From: a bacterium
GTDB lineage: Bacteria; Hinthialibacterota; Hinthialibacteria; OLB16
Direction of reading: 5' to 3'
Assembly: GCA_022072055.1 (NCBI GenBank)
Contig: JAJVIK010000004.1
Coordinates: forward strand, 367,950-431,949
Length of the DNA stretch: 64,000 nucleotides
The translations under genes and the position numbers were made by a program. Each line of letters begins with the position of its first letter. Positions within the stretch are counted from its first letter, which is position 1. Shown one piece after another: positions 49,893 through 59,521 of the stretch. The notes beneath the pieces were generated by a model that was given only the letters and a program-made list of their open reading frames with translations, was not told where the DNA came from and made no database searches.

Positions 49893-51814
49893 TCTCGAAA
49901 ATTAAGCGGACGGTTGTCGCGTTTGGCCAGCAGCAGATCAAATCCGGTCCGCCAGAGCGCGCCATCCTCGCCAACAAAGATCTGAGTTCCCTTCCGGTCA
50001 AGGGATCCTTGGCTGGCCTCTTTCCAACGCCGGAGCGCGTCTTCCCGCGAACGGACTAGGTCTTCCTCCGCGCCGATGAAGTCATACCGGAAGGACTCAA
50101 ACCCCGGCAGTTTTCGAAGGGACCTCTCCGCGACCAGCCTGACCGCCGTGTAGGGGTCGATCAGCAGCTCGGCGAGGAACGGGGCTTCCCACCCGCGCCC
50201 GGAGGCCATCAGCGCCGGTTCCCAGCCCATGGCCCAAGCCGCCACGGCGCGGTGGGCCGCATCCCCCTTGAGGGTCCAAAGCACCGAACCGGCCACTAAG
50301 TTCTCCTCCTGAGACAGGACAGGGGTCGGCTCCTCGTACCATTCCGTCAGGTATTTCGCGGTCCATCCCAGGCTTTGTTCGAGGTGGCAGAGGTTGCAGG
50401 CGTTCGGGCGAGTGGTCGAGGAGTCCGCCTTGGGGTTGTCGATCTGATGGCTTCGCACCGCCTTGAAGAGACCATAGACCGTGTAGGGCATGTGACAGTT
50501 CATGCAGCGGCTGCCCTCGGACTCGACGGGGTGGTGGCTGTGCTCGCGGATTCGGTCGCGATACTCGGCGTGACACTGGAAGCAGGCCTCATCCCCCTCC
50601 ATTCCGCGCGCGAGCTGGTCGTTCGGATCGCTGTCGTGCATCGAGTGGCACGAGAGGCAGGAGATCTTGCCGCGCGTGAAACAGGCCGACTCGCGCATCG
50701 CGGTAAACTCCCGTCCGCTCGCGCGGACACTGCCGTTCGGCCAATACACGCTGTCCAGCGATTCGCGGGTGTCCCGGAGGAGTTGTTCCAACTCAGGGTC
50801 CGGTTCAGGGGGGTCATCAAACCTGAAATAGTGACGGCTCTCCTCAAGGCGATCTCCGGGACGGTAGGCGAACCCATGTTGGGCCCAGTCATGCCCATCC
50901 TTGACGGTGAAAAAGCCATGGCACTGCCCGCAGACCTGGGATGAGAGATCGTGGTCCAGCCGCTCCGGTTGAATGATGGTCGGATCGGCCCTGCCGGTGA
51001 GGTGATGGAGATACCGCCTGTAGGGGTTCCGATTGGCCTCGACATGCTCCTGGCCCGGTCCATGGCATGCCTCGCAGGCGATTCCAAACTCGCCCACCTT
51101 GGTGTCGAGCATGCCGTTCTTGAGGTCCAATCCCGGGATCGGGCCGGTGCTGTGGCATTTGATGCACTGGTAGTTCCACTGCGGGACCATTCGGTCCGAG
51201 CCGGGCGGACGAAGGAAAGCGTGCTCACGGGGAATCCAGCGCGCCTCCTCGATCAGGTACACGAGCGGGAGGCTCTGGAGGACTGTGCTGAAACGGCTGG
51301 GAACCCAGTAGGTCTGGTAGTGATGGGAGCCGGTGGTGAGGACCACTCGTTTCCGAACCCGGGGGGGATTCTTGACCTCTCGGACACGCTCTCCCTGATG
51401 CTGCCGGTACATGGCCCAATCGGGATCGGGCATGTCCACCCAGAACTCCTCCCCCCGGCGAGTGAGGTGATAGTCCCAGCCCATCGAATCGACATGGAGG
51501 TCCTCAAACGGTCCCAAGACGCTGGCCTCCGAGGCCACCTGGGTCATCGAGCGGTGGAAGGAGCGATGCCAGCTATGATATTCGCTGGGGTGGCAGGCCC
51601 GGCAGGTGTCCGAGGAAACATAGTCGTCCCCGCGCCCTTTCTTGGGCAAGGAATCGATTAGCTCCTGGAGGCTCTTGAGTCGAGGCCTTTCCGCCAGGGC
51701 CCAGAGGACACCCGTAAGCGCGCACAACGCGACCAAGGCCAGGGAGGCTTTGAACCACCAGGCGGATTGGGAAGATGCGGGTCCGATGGGGCGGTCGTGG
51801 GTGGACGGAGGCAT
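49889..51814 (-). CDS. Octahaem cytochrome c (c554/hydroxylamine oxidoreductase superfamily-like)
   Basis: The 641-residue product has an N-terminal membrane anchor (WFKASLALVALCALTGVLWA) and eight CXXCH haem sites: CRACH 71-75, CIKCH 217-221, CEACH 247-251, CGQCH 295-299, CLSCH 386-390, CFQCH 411-415, CMNCH 437-441 and CNLCH 473-477. The arrangement (SDTCRACHPSEYHSWHRSFH, EACHGPGQEH, GSRCMNCHMPYTVYG) is that of c554-like proteins encoded with TPR or membrane partners. A HEAT-like helical tail follows. It should carry out periplasmic electron transfer, perhaps in nitrogen or sulfur metabolism; a specific reaction cannot be assigned. Confidence 0.88.
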   Translation of the reverse strand: MPPSTHDRPIGPASSQSAWWFKASLALVALCALTGVLWALAERPRLKSLQELIDSLPKKGRGDDYVSSDTCRACHPSEYHSWHRSFHRSMTQVASEASVLGPFEDLHVDSMGWDYHLTRRGEEFWVDMPDPDWAMYRQHQGERVREVKNPPRVRKRVVLTTGSHHYQTYWVPSRFSTVLQSLPLVYLIEEARWIPREHAFLRPPGSDRMVPQWNYQCIKCHSTGPIPGLDLKNGMLDTKVGEFGIACEACHGPGQEHVEANRNPYRRYLHHLTGRADPTIIQPERLDHDLSSQVCGQCHGFFTVKDGHDWAQHGFAYRPGDRLEESRHYFRFDDPPEPDPELEQLLRDTRESLDSVYWPNGSVRASGREFTAMRESACFTRGKISCLSCHSMHDSDPNDQLARGMEGDEACFQCHAEYRDRIREHSHHPVESEGSRCMNCHMPYTVYGLFKAVRSHQIDNPKADSSTTRPNACNLCHLEQSLGWTAKYLTEWYEEPTPVLSQEENLVAGSVLWTLKGDAAHRAVAAWAMGWEPALMASGRGWEAPFLAELLIDPYTAVRLVAERSLRKLPGFESFRYDFIGAEEDLVRSREDALRRWKEASQGSLDRKGTQIFVGEDGALWRTGFDLLLAKRDNRPLNFRE

Positions 51815-51907
51815 GGAATCCTCGAAGGCCTGCCTGAGGTCAGGGCACCCATCATAGGGGAAAAGGGGCGCTGGCGGGTACTGGGATTTTTTTTGGGGGG
51901 TGTCCGA

Positions 51908-52978
51908 TCAAACCACCTCGAGTTCATCCTTGCCCGGAAGCTTGGGGAACGGGGCATGGGGTTCGGATTGGTACCAGAACACGGTGGAGGCGATGTCATC
52001 CTGAAGCGGGAGATAGCGGCCGCCACTGCGCCATCCCAGCGCTTGGATGGTCACCCGCAAGTCCTTCTCGAATCGGATCGGGTCCATGATGTGCCAGCGG
52101 TAGAGGCCGAAGCGCTGCTGGGACTGGTAGGTTCCATCCGGGCGGATCACCTGCGGGAGACCGGAGTAGGCGGTGGAGAATTCGGTGTAGCGCCCCTCAC
52201 GGTCAAAGTTGTAGGAGCCGCAGAAATAATCCTCGGTTCCGGTGCCGCAAATGGTCGGCCACTCGCGGTCGCCATCCAGATAGAACTTGATCTCCCCTTC
52301 CCCCCACCAGCCGGTGTTGTTCACCCCCCAGGCCATGTATGTCCCGACATAGTGTCCATGCCCCCGGACCCCATCGAGCAGGGTATAGTCCTGCTTGTAC
52401 GGCAGAGGGTTGGTTCGACGGAACTGGGCGTGGAGGTAGGCGGCCTCATCGGGGACCTCGGTGAGGGTGTAGTTGATCTGGTAATACAGGACCATCTCCT
52501 CGGCGGCGATGTTCTCGAAGGTCATTCGGCAGTGCGTGCGGAAGGGCATCTCCCAGTAACAGTTGAAGGCGCTGCCCGGGTTGACACACACCGGGAGGGA
52601 ATTCACCTGGGCGTATTTACACCACCCCATGCAGAAGAAGTCCCCGATGGGGACCTCGATGCTGGGAGTCTCCTCGCCATCCCAATAAACGCGCAGGATG
52701 CTGAAGCGCCAATTCCCGGTGGGGGTCATCCAGATCTGCTGGATCGCTCCGGGACCCGCGATGTCGGCCAGCTCGAAAACTTGCCCCGGGGCGATTTTGA
52801 CCGAGGGGGAAATCTTCCAGCCTTGGCCGAGATCCCGCGCGCACTGTGCGCCGGTCCCCTCGGTCGCCATCCCTCCCTTCCCTTTCTCGCCGGAGAAATT
52901 CTCAGGGGAAAGCGAACGGGTCTTGGCCCGTGATAGCAGCGACAGGTTGCCGAGATGGAGGTTGAGGCCGTTGAACAT
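51908..52978 (-). CDS. GH172 (DUF2961) family glycoside hydrolase
   Basis: The 356-residue protein agrees throughout with DUF2961/GH172: GPGAIQQIWMTPTGNWRFSI, LRVYWDGEETPSIEVPIGDF, VNPGSAFNCYWEMPFRTHCR, GEGEIKFYLDGDREWPTICG, TGTEDYFCGSYNF and YRWHIMDPIRFEKDLRVTIQ. Conserved acids (for example GEGE and GTEDYF) fit the active site of this trimeric jelly-roll family, which acts on fructofuranose dianhydrides or D-arabinofuranosides. No signal peptide is seen, so it may be cytoplasmic. It lies apart from other sugar genes. Confidence 0.88.
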   Translation of the reverse strand: MFNGLNLHLGNLSLLSRAKTRSLSPENFSGEKGKGGMATEGTGAQCARDLGQGWKISPSVKIAPGQVFELADIAGPGAIQQIWMTPTGNWRFSILRVYWDGEETPSIEVPIGDFFCMGWCKYAQVNSLPVCVNPGSAFNCYWEMPFRTHCRMTFENIAAEEMVLYYQINYTLTEVPDEAAYLHAQFRRTNPLPYKQDYTLLDGVRGHGHYVGTYMAWGVNNTGWWGEGEIKFYLDGDREWPTICGTGTEDYFCGSYNFDREGRYTEFSTAYSGLPQVIRPDGTYQSQQRFGLYRWHIMDPIRFEKDLRVTIQALGWRSGGRYLPLQDDIASTVFWYQSEPHAPFPKLPGKDELEVV

Positions 52979-53016
52979 GAATTGTAATCCTTTCCGGATG
53001 AAGTCTCGCGTGGTCC

Positions 53017-53421
53017 TCAGGCGGGCGCGAGTTGGATGACTTGGAGACGCGCATCCCCTTTGTCACGGATGGTGTCGAAGTGACGGTCGGCGCAGAGGAT
53101 CGGCCAACCTGTTTCCAGGGCAACAGCCGAGAGGAGGATGTCCAGGTGTGGGAGGTTGATCCTCTGTTTTCTCAACAATCGCGCGAGTTCGGCAGCCTGG
53201 TTCCAATGATGCACTCGGAAAGGCTCCCTGTGGGCGACCAAGAGGGTCCTTTCAAGATCGGCCTCCTCATGATCCTTAACTCCATTAATAAGCTCATAGT
53301 AGGTCGGACACGAAAACGCCGCGCGATCCTCCCTGAGTAAGGTGGCGACCGTTTCCTTGGTGTTGCCGGCTCCCGCGGGTCGGAGGAAGTCAATCCAAAC
53401 CGATGAGTCGATCAAGGTCAT
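53017..53421 (-). CDS. VapC-like PIN-domain toxin (module 2)
   Basis: The 134-residue PIN protein (MTLIDSSVWIDFLRPAG, CPTYYELINGVKDHEEAD, LPHLDILLSAVALETGWPIL, CADRHFDTIRDKG) is a close paralogue of the toxin at 9378-9782. All the acidic active-site residues are present. Its ATG overlaps the antitoxin gene by 32 bp, the normal arrangement, which reveals the altered overlap in module 1. Confidence 0.86.
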   Translation of the reverse strand: MTLIDSSVWIDFLRPAGAGNTKETVATLLREDRAAFSCPTYYELINGVKDHEEADLERTLLVAHREPFRVHHWNQAAELARLLRKQRINLPHLDILLSAVALETGWPILCADRHFDTIRDKGDARLQVIQLAPA

Positions 53422-53623
53422 CGAATGGCATCGCCTCCAGTTCTTCGTTGGTCGTGGAATAATCCGTCTCGCCGTTCACGGCCTTCCGGATAACCTCCTC
53501 AACCCGGACCGACCTCAGGTACTGCTCCACCGCATGGGTCACCGCAGGGGATTTCTTCTTGATCCCGGTCACTTCCTGGAGCTTCGACAAGGTGTTTTCA
53601 TCAAGATCCACCGTAATTCTCAT
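53390..53623 (-). CDS. VapB-like antitoxin (module 2)
   Basis: The 77-residue antitoxin (MRITVDLDENTLSKLQEVTG, KKKSPAVTHAVEQYLRSVRV, then TNEELEAMPFDDLDRLIGLD) is the paralogue of the one at 9691-9984. GGAGGAGAAAAG precedes the ATG. It ends at TGA, where module 1 has CGA. It should bind the adjacent toxin and repress its operon. Confidence 0.85.
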   Translation of the reverse strand: MRITVDLDENTLSKLQEVTGIKKKSPAVTHAVEQYLRSVRVEEVIRKAVNGETDYSTTNEELEAMPFDDLDRLIGLD

Positions 53624-53817
53624 CTTTTCTCCTCCACGAATGAGGACATTTCAGGCTAGGCGGTTCCATGAAGAAGGTCAATGGGACCCTGAAACCAACC
53701 CGTAGCGCGCCGATATTGGCTGACCAATCCTTGGCAATCGTGGCATCATGGCTTCCTCGACCGGCTCCGCGCGTGAGGCGCGGGGACCGCGCGCCGAGGA
53801 CGAGGAGGATAGGCGCC

Positions 53818-54900
53818 ATGAACCGAAGAGAATTTTCAACCCAGGTCGCGGCGGGTCTCTCATTGCTCGGAACACAAGGGGCAACCGCTGAACAGGCTCC
53901 ATCAAGGGCGCCGAGTCCCATCCGTTGCGCCCAGATCGGTCTGGATCATGGTCATTCGCTCGATGTTCTTCCGATCCTCCGGAAGTCACCGGACTGGGAA
54001 GTGGTCGGAATCTGCGAGCCGGATCAGGCGCACAGGGAGACTTTCGGGAAGAGTGAGAGGCTCCGGGGGGTCCGCCGGCTCACCGAGGAGGAAATCCTAA
54101 GGGACGATTCGATTCGCATGGTGGCGGTGGAAACCCGCGCGGACCGGGTCCTCCGTTTCGGAAGGGCGGCGATCGAGGCCGGGAAGCATGTCCACCTCGA
54201 CAAGCCCCCGGGGACTTCCCTCCCGGAGTTCAAGGAACTCCTGAACGCCGCCGAGCAGAGGGGTTTGATAGTCCAGCTCGGTTACATGTTCCGGTACAAC
54301 GCCGGGTTTGACCTGGTTCGCAGGGCGGTTGGCGAGGGTTGGCTTGGGGATGTGTATGCCATCCACTCCAGCATGTGCACCGATCTCACCCCGGAGAAAC
54401 GTGAACGGATCGCCTCCTACCCCGGGGGGATTCTCCTCGAGCTCGGCTGCCACCTGATCGACATGATCGTTCTGCTTCTCGGCGGTCCCAACAAAGTATC
54501 CTCCTTCACCAAGCACAGCGGGGATTTTGAGGATGGCCTGATCGATAGCGGTGTGGCGGTTCTGGAGTACTCGCATGCCCTGGTTTCGGTCGAGGTTTCG
54601 GCCATGGAGCGCAACGCCTTTCGCACACGGCGCTTCAAGGTGCTGGGAACCCAAGGCTCGGCGCTCCTTGAGCCGCTCGAACCCCCGGGGGCCCGCTTGT
54701 CGCTCAAATTCCCCGCCGGGGGACTTGAATCCGGCACACACGAGATCGAGGTTCCCGAACATGAGCGCCATGTGCGCGACTTTGAGGAGCTGGCGCGCTG
54801 CATTCGCGGCCAGGGGGAATTCCCCTACTCGAAGGAGCACGATTACCTCGCTCAGCGAACCGCCCTGTGGGCCGCGGGAGTGGATGTGACCGCTCCTTGA
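53818..54900 (+). CDS. Gfo/Idh/MocA-family oxidoreductase with Tat-type signal
   Basis: The start at 53818 has GAGGAGGAT upstream and begins MNRREFSTQVAAGLSLLG, a plausible twin-arginine signal. The enzyme part has a Rossmann start (RCAQIGLDHGHSLDVLPIL), the VGICEPD acidic turn, GKHVHLDKPPGTSLPEFKEL (EKP-like catalytic Lys) and QLGYMFRYNAGFD, with LLELGCHLIDMIVLLLGGPN near the active-site His. These enzymes oxidise or reduce sugars with a tightly bound NAD(P). At 360 residues the size is normal. It precedes the glycosyltransferase gene by 32 bp, but the link is not obviously functional. Confidence 0.87.
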   Translation: MNRREFSTQVAAGLSLLGTQGATAEQAPSRAPSPIRCAQIGLDHGHSLDVLPILRKSPDWEVVGICEPDQAHRETFGKSERLRGVRRLTEEEILRDDSIRMVAVETRADRVLRFGRAAIEAGKHVHLDKPPGTSLPEFKELLNAAEQRGLIVQLGYMFRYNAGFDLVRRAVGEGWLGDVYAIHSSMCTDLTPEKRERIASYPGGILLELGCHLIDMIVLLLGGPNKVSSFTKHSGDFEDGLIDSGVAVLEYSHALVSVEVSAMERNAFRTRRFKVLGTQGSALLEPLEPPGARLSLKFPAGGLESGTHEIEVPEHERHVRDFEELARCIRGQGEFPYSKEHDYLAQRTALWAAGVDVTAP

Positions 54901-54932
54901 GAACGCGAACAATAGAGATCCAATACCCTCGT

Positions 54933-55628
54933 ATGCGCGTCTCCGTGATCATCCCCGCCTTGAACGAGGAGCTCACCATCGGTCGAGTCATAGAGGCGAT
55001 TCCCAAGGATCAGGTCCATGAGATTCTGGTGGCCGACAACGGAAGCAGCGACCGGACCGCCGAGGTCGCACGACAAGCGGGGGCGCGAGTGGTGTCCGCT
55101 CCGAGGCGCGGGTACGGTTCCGCGTGCCTGGCGGGAATCGCGGCAATGGACAATCCGGAGGTGGTGGTCTTTCTCGATGGGGATTTCAGCGATGATCCGA
55201 CGGATCTCCCCAGGCTGCTCGCGCCCATCGAAAGAGGTGAGGCCGAGCTGGTGATCGGGTCGCGCGTGCTCGGCAACCCGGAACCGGGAGCGCTCCAACC
55301 CCAGCAGCGCTTCGGCAACGCCTTGGCCACTCGACTGATCCACCTCCTCTTCGGGGCTCGCTTCACTGATCTGGGTCCCTTTCGCGCCATTACACGACAG
55401 GCGCTGGAGCGGCTGGAAATGGGCGATCCGAATTACGGCTGGACTGTTGAAATGCAGGTGAAGGCGGCGCGCCTCGGGGTGCGATTTATGGAGGTCCCGG
55501 TCCATTATCGAAAGCGCGGCGGGGGCAAGTCCAAGGTGAGCGGAACGCTTTGGGGATCGCTCTCCGCGGGACGAAAAATCCTTCTCACCATCTTTCGTTA
55601 TTCCTTCAAAAACCGAAAGTTACGATGA
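54933..55628 (+). CDS. Family 2 glycosyltransferase (dolichyl-phosphate mannosyltransferase-like)
   Basis: The 231-residue protein starts MRVSVIIPALNEELTIGRVI, has VADNGSSDRTAEVARQAGAR, the metal-binding VVFLDGDFSDDPTDLPRLLA and then LVIGSRVLGNPEPGALQPQQ, with NALATRLIHLLFGARFTDLG and FMEVPVHYRKRGGGKSKVSG, all typical of bacterial DPM1-like GT2 enzymes. These transfer a sugar from a nucleotide to a lipid carrier or a glycan. No C-terminal membrane helix is present. It is in an operon with the Tat oxidoreductase gene. Confidence 0.9.
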   Translation: MRVSVIIPALNEELTIGRVIEAIPKDQVHEILVADNGSSDRTAEVARQAGARVVSAPRRGYGSACLAGIAAMDNPEVVVFLDGDFSDDPTDLPRLLAPIERGEAELVIGSRVLGNPEPGALQPQQRFGNALATRLIHLLFGARFTDLGPFRAITRQALERLEMGDPNYGWTVEMQVKAARLGVRFMEVPVHYRKRGGGKSKVSGTLWGSLSAGRKILLTIFRYSFKNRKLR

Positions 55629-55663
55629 TGTCGAATTTTGGTGGGAGATTCTCAAGATATTTC

Positions 55664-55692
55664 TTGACGGGGCCGATTAAAGGATATACAGT
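55664..55692 (+). promoter_or_regulatory. Predicted sigma-70 type promoter of the receiver-like gene
   Basis: TTGACG (55664-55669) and TACAGT (55687-55692) are spaced by 17 bp, about 30 bp before the ATG at 55724, with GGAGGTG as a strong ribosome-binding site between them. Confidence 0.6.
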
Positions 55693-55723
55693 ACCATTAT
55701 ACCGTTCAATGGAGGTGCCGCCC

Positions 55724-56185
55724 ATGCACACACGTCCACTCAACTCCCTTGTCGGAATCTGCGATTACGATGAGGCATCCAATCTGTCCACCTATCTGAT
55801 CTCACATGGCTGGAACGCGGATCACGCCACCAGCCCCGGCGAAATTCTGGCTGACCTCGAGGATGGAAATTACGCGCTGGTGGTCCTGGACGAGGAGATG
55901 TTGAACGATTCCGAATGGACCCTGGACGAGTATCTGGAGGAGATCGATCCCGAAGTCACCGTGGTGGTCCTGACTCCGCCGGAAAGCCGTAACCACTCCG
56001 GCCTGGCGGAAGGAAACTTGGCGTTCCTGCAGCACCCCTATTCCAGTTGGGATCTTCGCTCAACGCTCGCGAAGGTTTCCCAGATGGGCCTGTCCGAGGA
56101 GGACGGCGAGGAGGACGCGAGCGAAGGGTATTACGAAGAAGAAGATTCTCTTTACGAGGACGACCTGGAGCCGGCGACAATCTAG
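55724..56185 (+). CDS. Degenerate receiver-domain protein with acidic tail
   Basis: The 153-residue protein has a CheY-like fold start (LVGICDYDEASNLSTYLISH, GWNADHATS). ALVVLDEEMLNDSEWTLDEY carries a possible phospho-acceptor Asp and TVVVLTPPES the Thr. At the position of the invariant Lys (usually K-P) it has LQHPYSSWDL, so the Lys is missing and the domain may not respond to phosphorylation as usual. A very acidic tail (SEEDGEEDASEGYYEEEDSL) follows. GGAGGTG precedes the ATG. It has no output domain and may act by protein contact. Confidence 0.7.
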   Translation: MHTRPLNSLVGICDYDEASNLSTYLISHGWNADHATSPGEILADLEDGNYALVVLDEEMLNDSEWTLDEYLEEIDPEVTVVVLTPPESRNHSGLAEGNLAFLQHPYSSWDLRSTLAKVSQMGLSEEDGEEDASEGYYEEEDSLYEDDLEPATI

Positions 56186-56238
56186 TCGCGCCAGGGAACA
56201 CCTCCAATTTGTCCCCCTCGCGGGGGCATTCTCGGCTT

Positions 56239-56286
56239 CCGCCACGGCGAGTGGGCGGCTTTCCGTGGCGGGAGCCTTGTTTCTTT
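56239..56286 (+). terminator. Likely terminator of the receiver-like gene
   Basis: CCGCCACGG pairs with CCGTGGCGG (56263-56271) around a 15-nt loop and is followed by GAGCCTTGTTTCTTT. A second GC-rich hairpin (CCCCCTCGCGGGGG) lies just upstream. Confidence 0.5.
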
Positions 56287-56303
56287 CCCCCAGTCGCCCC
56301 CGG

Positions 56304-57350
56304 TCAGCATATCCGGGGGAGCTGCTCGCCACTCAGCATATCCACAACCCGATGGACTCCCATTGTTGTCAGGAGAGTCACTGGCGGCTGGGGGTCTTCA
56401 TGCACAAACCCCACTCGCCGCGCCTCCCGGCAGACCTCGTGGGCTCGTAGGATCTCCAAGGCCACTTCCGCTTCCCGTTCGGGAAGAAAGACGACAAAGC
56501 GCCCCTCGTTGGCCACATAGAGCGGATCGAGACCCAAGACCTCGCATGCCCCGCGCACATCCTCGCGAACCGGGACCTCCGCCTCATCCAGAGTGACCCC
56601 CACGCGCGCCGTGGCGGCGATTTCGTTGAGCGCGGAGGCGAGCCCCCCCCGTGTGAGATCGCGCAAGCAGTGGATTTCCAGATTCCGCCGGAGCAGCGCC
56701 TGAACCACGCGGGAGAGGGGCGCGGAATCGCTCTCGATCTCGGACTCGAACTCAAGTCCCGCGCGCACGGCCATGACCGCCATGCCATGTCGCCCCAGGT
56801 CTCCGCTCACCAAGACAACATCCCCCGGGCGGACGCTCGCCGGGCGGATGTCGAGCGCGTGCTCCAAGATTCCAATCCCGGAGGTGTTCAGATAAAGGCC
56901 ATCCCCCTTGCCGCGGTCCACCACCTTGGTGTCACCCGCCACAATGGAGACCTCGCAGGCGCGCGCCGCCTCGGCCAGGGACTGGGTCACCCGCCAGAGC
57001 GTGTCCATCGGCAATCCCTCCTCGAGGATCAAGGCCACGGTCAAATGGAGCGGACGCGCCCCACACATGGCGAGGTCGTTGACCGTGCCATGCACGGCGA
57101 GCGAACCGATATCGCCGCCCGGGAAGAAGAGCGGGCGGACCACATAAGAGTCGGTGGTGATCGCCAACCTTCCCCCGCCCGTCTCAAACACCGCGCCATC
57201 GTGACGACGATCCAGGTGCGGATTCCTGAAAGCCGCCATGAACATGCGTTCGATGAGGTGGTTCATCAGCCGGCCGCCGCCGCCGTGCGCGAGGGTCACG
57301 GTGGGGTAGTCCGAAAGGGGGATGGGACAGGCAAGGCCGAAGTCGGTCAT
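56304..57350 (-). CDS. hypE: Hydrogenase maturation protein HypE
   Basis: The 348-residue protein has the HypE features: [88 protein letters not shown], and the essential C-terminal PRIC, whose Cys carries the thiocyanate. Together with HypF (not in the window) it makes the CN ligands of the NiFe-hydrogenase active site. It begins 11 bp after the penicillin acylase stop, as last gene of the hyp operon. Confidence 0.95.
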   Translation of the reverse strand: MTDFGLACPIPLSDYPTVTLAHGGGGRLMNHLIERMFMAAFRNPHLDRRHDGAVFETGGGRLAITTDSYVVRPLFFPGGDIGSLAVHGTVNDLAMCGARPLHLTVALILEEGLPMDTLWRVTQSLAEAARACEVSIVAGDTKVVDRGKGDGLYLNTSGIGILEHALDIRPASVRPGDVVLVSGDLGRHGMAVMAVRAGLEFESEIESDSAPLSRVVQALLRRNLEIHCLRDLTRGGLASALNEIAATARVGVTLDEAEVPVREDVRGACEVLGLDPLYVANEGRFVVFLPEREAEVALEILRAHEVCREARRVGFVHEDPQPPVTLLTTMGVHRVVDMLSGEQLPRIC

Positions 57351-57361
57351 GACGGCTCGCG

Positions 57362-59521
57362 CTATTCCCCCGGACGATACTCGCGTTCAAGGTGGGCGCG
57401 AATCTCGGTCTCATCCAGGAGCACCGGGCGGAACTCCTTGCGCGCGAAGAGTGGCGCTTGGTCGTCATAGTGCGGAGAGTTTGGGTCGAGAGTCGCGCTG
57501 CCGAACTGATGGATGGCGCGCGAGGTCATCTTGCCCTCGGAATCCCAGGTGACCATGAACATGGAGCTGTCCCCGCCGCGCGCCTGGGCCCTGCCTTTCT
57601 CGAAACCAAGCAGGCTTCCCCCCCGAATGATCAGGCTATAGGTCGCGCGCAGGGTGTCCGCCGCGCCATCAAGCGGCAGATCGACATCCCCGCGGATGAG
57701 GCGATTGACCTCGCCCCAGGGGACATCCAGGCGCCCGAAGTTCTCCTTGAGTATTGATCCGTATTTGACCATGTTCTCTCGCATCCCTTGGACATCCCCG
57801 CCGTTGTGGCCGCCATCGGGGTTGGGGTGGATGGAGAGCAAGGCAATCGCGGTCGAGGTGTTTTCCGCGTTGGTTCGGAGGTCCCATTTCCGGAGCAGCT
57901 CGGTTCCCTCCTCGATGAGGGGGTCATCCGTCGGCGGCGCCTCCACAAGGGCCTCGCGGGCGCGGGCGACTTCCGAGTCCTTGGAATAGGCGTCATCAAA
58001 CTTGTAGGCGAGGAACTCCTCCTCGGTGATCGAGCTATCCCCGCCGAAGAGCTCCAGGGCGCGGAGGGAGCGGTTGGTCATGTGCGTTTCAATTCCGAGG
58101 GTCTTGGAGAAATCCTCCTCGCGCGGGCTGTCGCCCTCGGCGCTCACCCGAAAGGGGGAGTTGTTGCAGCTGACGACAAACCCGGATTGCGGGTTGAGAA
58201 CTTGAGGCAGCTTCTCAAAGGGAAGGTATTCGGTCCACAAAGTCTCCGAGGTGTCGCCGGGGAGGTACTCCTCCCAATCATATCCCTCGGCGCGGATGGG
58301 CAAGCGCGCGTTGTAGAGGTAATAAACCGTTCCGGTCTTATCGGCATACACGCAATTGAAGGAGAGGATCGCGCGCATCTTCAAGGCCTCTTGCCACTCC
58401 TCGAAGTTGCGAGCCTTGTTCATTCGGTGCCACTGCTCGACCTGACGGATCTCGTCCATGCCCGCGTAGCGGATGGAATAGACCCCATGCTCCTGACGGA
58501 CCGTGGGTCCGTACAGAGACCAGAGAGTCTCCCGTTTCACGGTCCAAAAGAACGGTCCCCAGAGTTTGACCCGGATGCCGACCCTTCGGACCTCCAAGTC
58601 CTTCCACTCCCCATCGAAGCGGTACTGATTGGGGTTGTCCGGGTTCATTTCCAGCACATAGATGTCGATGAGATCCGGGCTGTTGACCGTGTGGGCCCAG
58701 CCCAAGTGGCGATTGTGGCCCAGAAGGATCACCGGAGTGCCGGGAAAAACCCCACCGGTGGCGTCCCAACCCTCCTCGCTGTGGAGGTGAGCCTCATACC
58801 AGGCAACCGGCCCTTCCCAGGGTTGGTGCGAATTGATCGCCAGGTGGGTCTTGCCATCGGGGGTCCGCTTGGGAGCCACCGCGAAGGCGTTCGAGCCGGG
58901 GGGGATTCCATCCGTAAGGGAATTCCCGGCACCGCGGGCGGTGGTCTTACGCGAGACCGGGTGACGGCGCTCCGAAGCAAACAGCTCGCGAATGCGATTG
59001 TCGAGTCCGAAGAAGAACGGGCCTTTGAACACAAAACCCGCCACAACATCCTTGCCGGTGACAGGGAGGAGGCCGGGTAGGACACGGTCACGATGCAGCG
59101 CGGCATAGTGGTTCAGCCCATCGGCATAAGCCTCGCAGATCGCGCGGATTTCGGGGCTTAAGTCGGTCGTGTAGCGGGCCTCGATCAGATCCCAGACCCG
59201 CAACAGGCGGACGATGTAGTCGGTCGGAGCCTCCTCTTTTCCCTTGACCGCGGCCAGGGTCCCTCGAACCAGGAAGACCCCCTCCTGCAGGGTCTCGAAA
59301 TCATCTTCGGCATGCGCGAAACCGAGGCCATAGCCCACATCGGCGTCCCGCTTTCCGAAGACATGCGGCACCCCCCAGTTGTCGCGAAGAATGCGCACAT
59401 CGTACTTCTTGGCCCTTTCGATCAGGCTCTGAGAGCTGGGCCCATTGGGCAGGGCGGCAAAAACCAGGAGCGACAAAGCGACAAGGACAAGGGCGGCAAG
59501 AAACTTACGGACCATGTTCAT
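57362..59521 (-). CDS. Penicillin acylase-family Ntn hydrolase, encoded inside the hyp operon
   Basis: The 719-residue precursor has a signal peptide ([20 protein letters not shown]) and the family landmarks: [40 protein letters not shown], and after a spacer [20 protein letters not shown], where the Ser of GSN is the predicted nucleophile freed by self-cleavage. [20 protein letters not shown] and [13 protein letters not shown] follow. Relatives hydrolyse acyl amides such as penicillins or acyl-homoserine lactones. The ATG at 59521 overlaps the hypD stop (ATGA), and hypE follows 11 bp after the stop, so it is a true operon member although it has no known hydrogenase role. Confidence 0.9.
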   Translation of the reverse strand: MNMVRKFLAALVLVALSLLVFAALPNGPSSQSLIERAKKYDVRILRDNWGVPHVFGKRDADVGYGLGFAHAEDDFETLQEGVFLVRGTLAAVKGKEEAPTDYIVRLLRVWDLIEARYTTDLSPEIRAICEAYADGLNHYAALHRDRVLPGLLPVTGKDVVAGFVFKGPFFFGLDNRIRELFASERRHPVSRKTTARGAGNSLTDGIPPGSNAFAVAPKRTPDGKTHLAINSHQPWEGPVAWYEAHLHSEEGWDATGGVFPGTPVILLGHNRHLGWAHTVNSPDLIDIYVLEMNPDNPNQYRFDGEWKDLEVRRVGIRVKLWGPFFWTVKRETLWSLYGPTVRQEHGVYSIRYAGMDEIRQVEQWHRMNKARNFEEWQEALKMRAILSFNCVYADKTGTVYYLYNARLPIRAEGYDWEEYLPGDTSETLWTEYLPFEKLPQVLNPQSGFVVSCNNSPFRVSAEGDSPREEDFSKTLGIETHMTNRSLRALELFGGDSSITEEEFLAYKFDDAYSKDSEVARAREALVEAPPTDDPLIEEGTELLRKWDLRTNAENTSTAIALLSIHPNPDGGHNGGDVQGMRENMVKYGSILKENFGRLDVPWGEVNRLIRGDVDLPLDGAADTLRATYSLIIRGGSLLGFEKGRAQARGGDSSMFMVTWDSEGKMTSRAIHQFGSATLDPNSPHYDDQAPLFARKEFRPVLLDETEIRAHLEREYRPGE

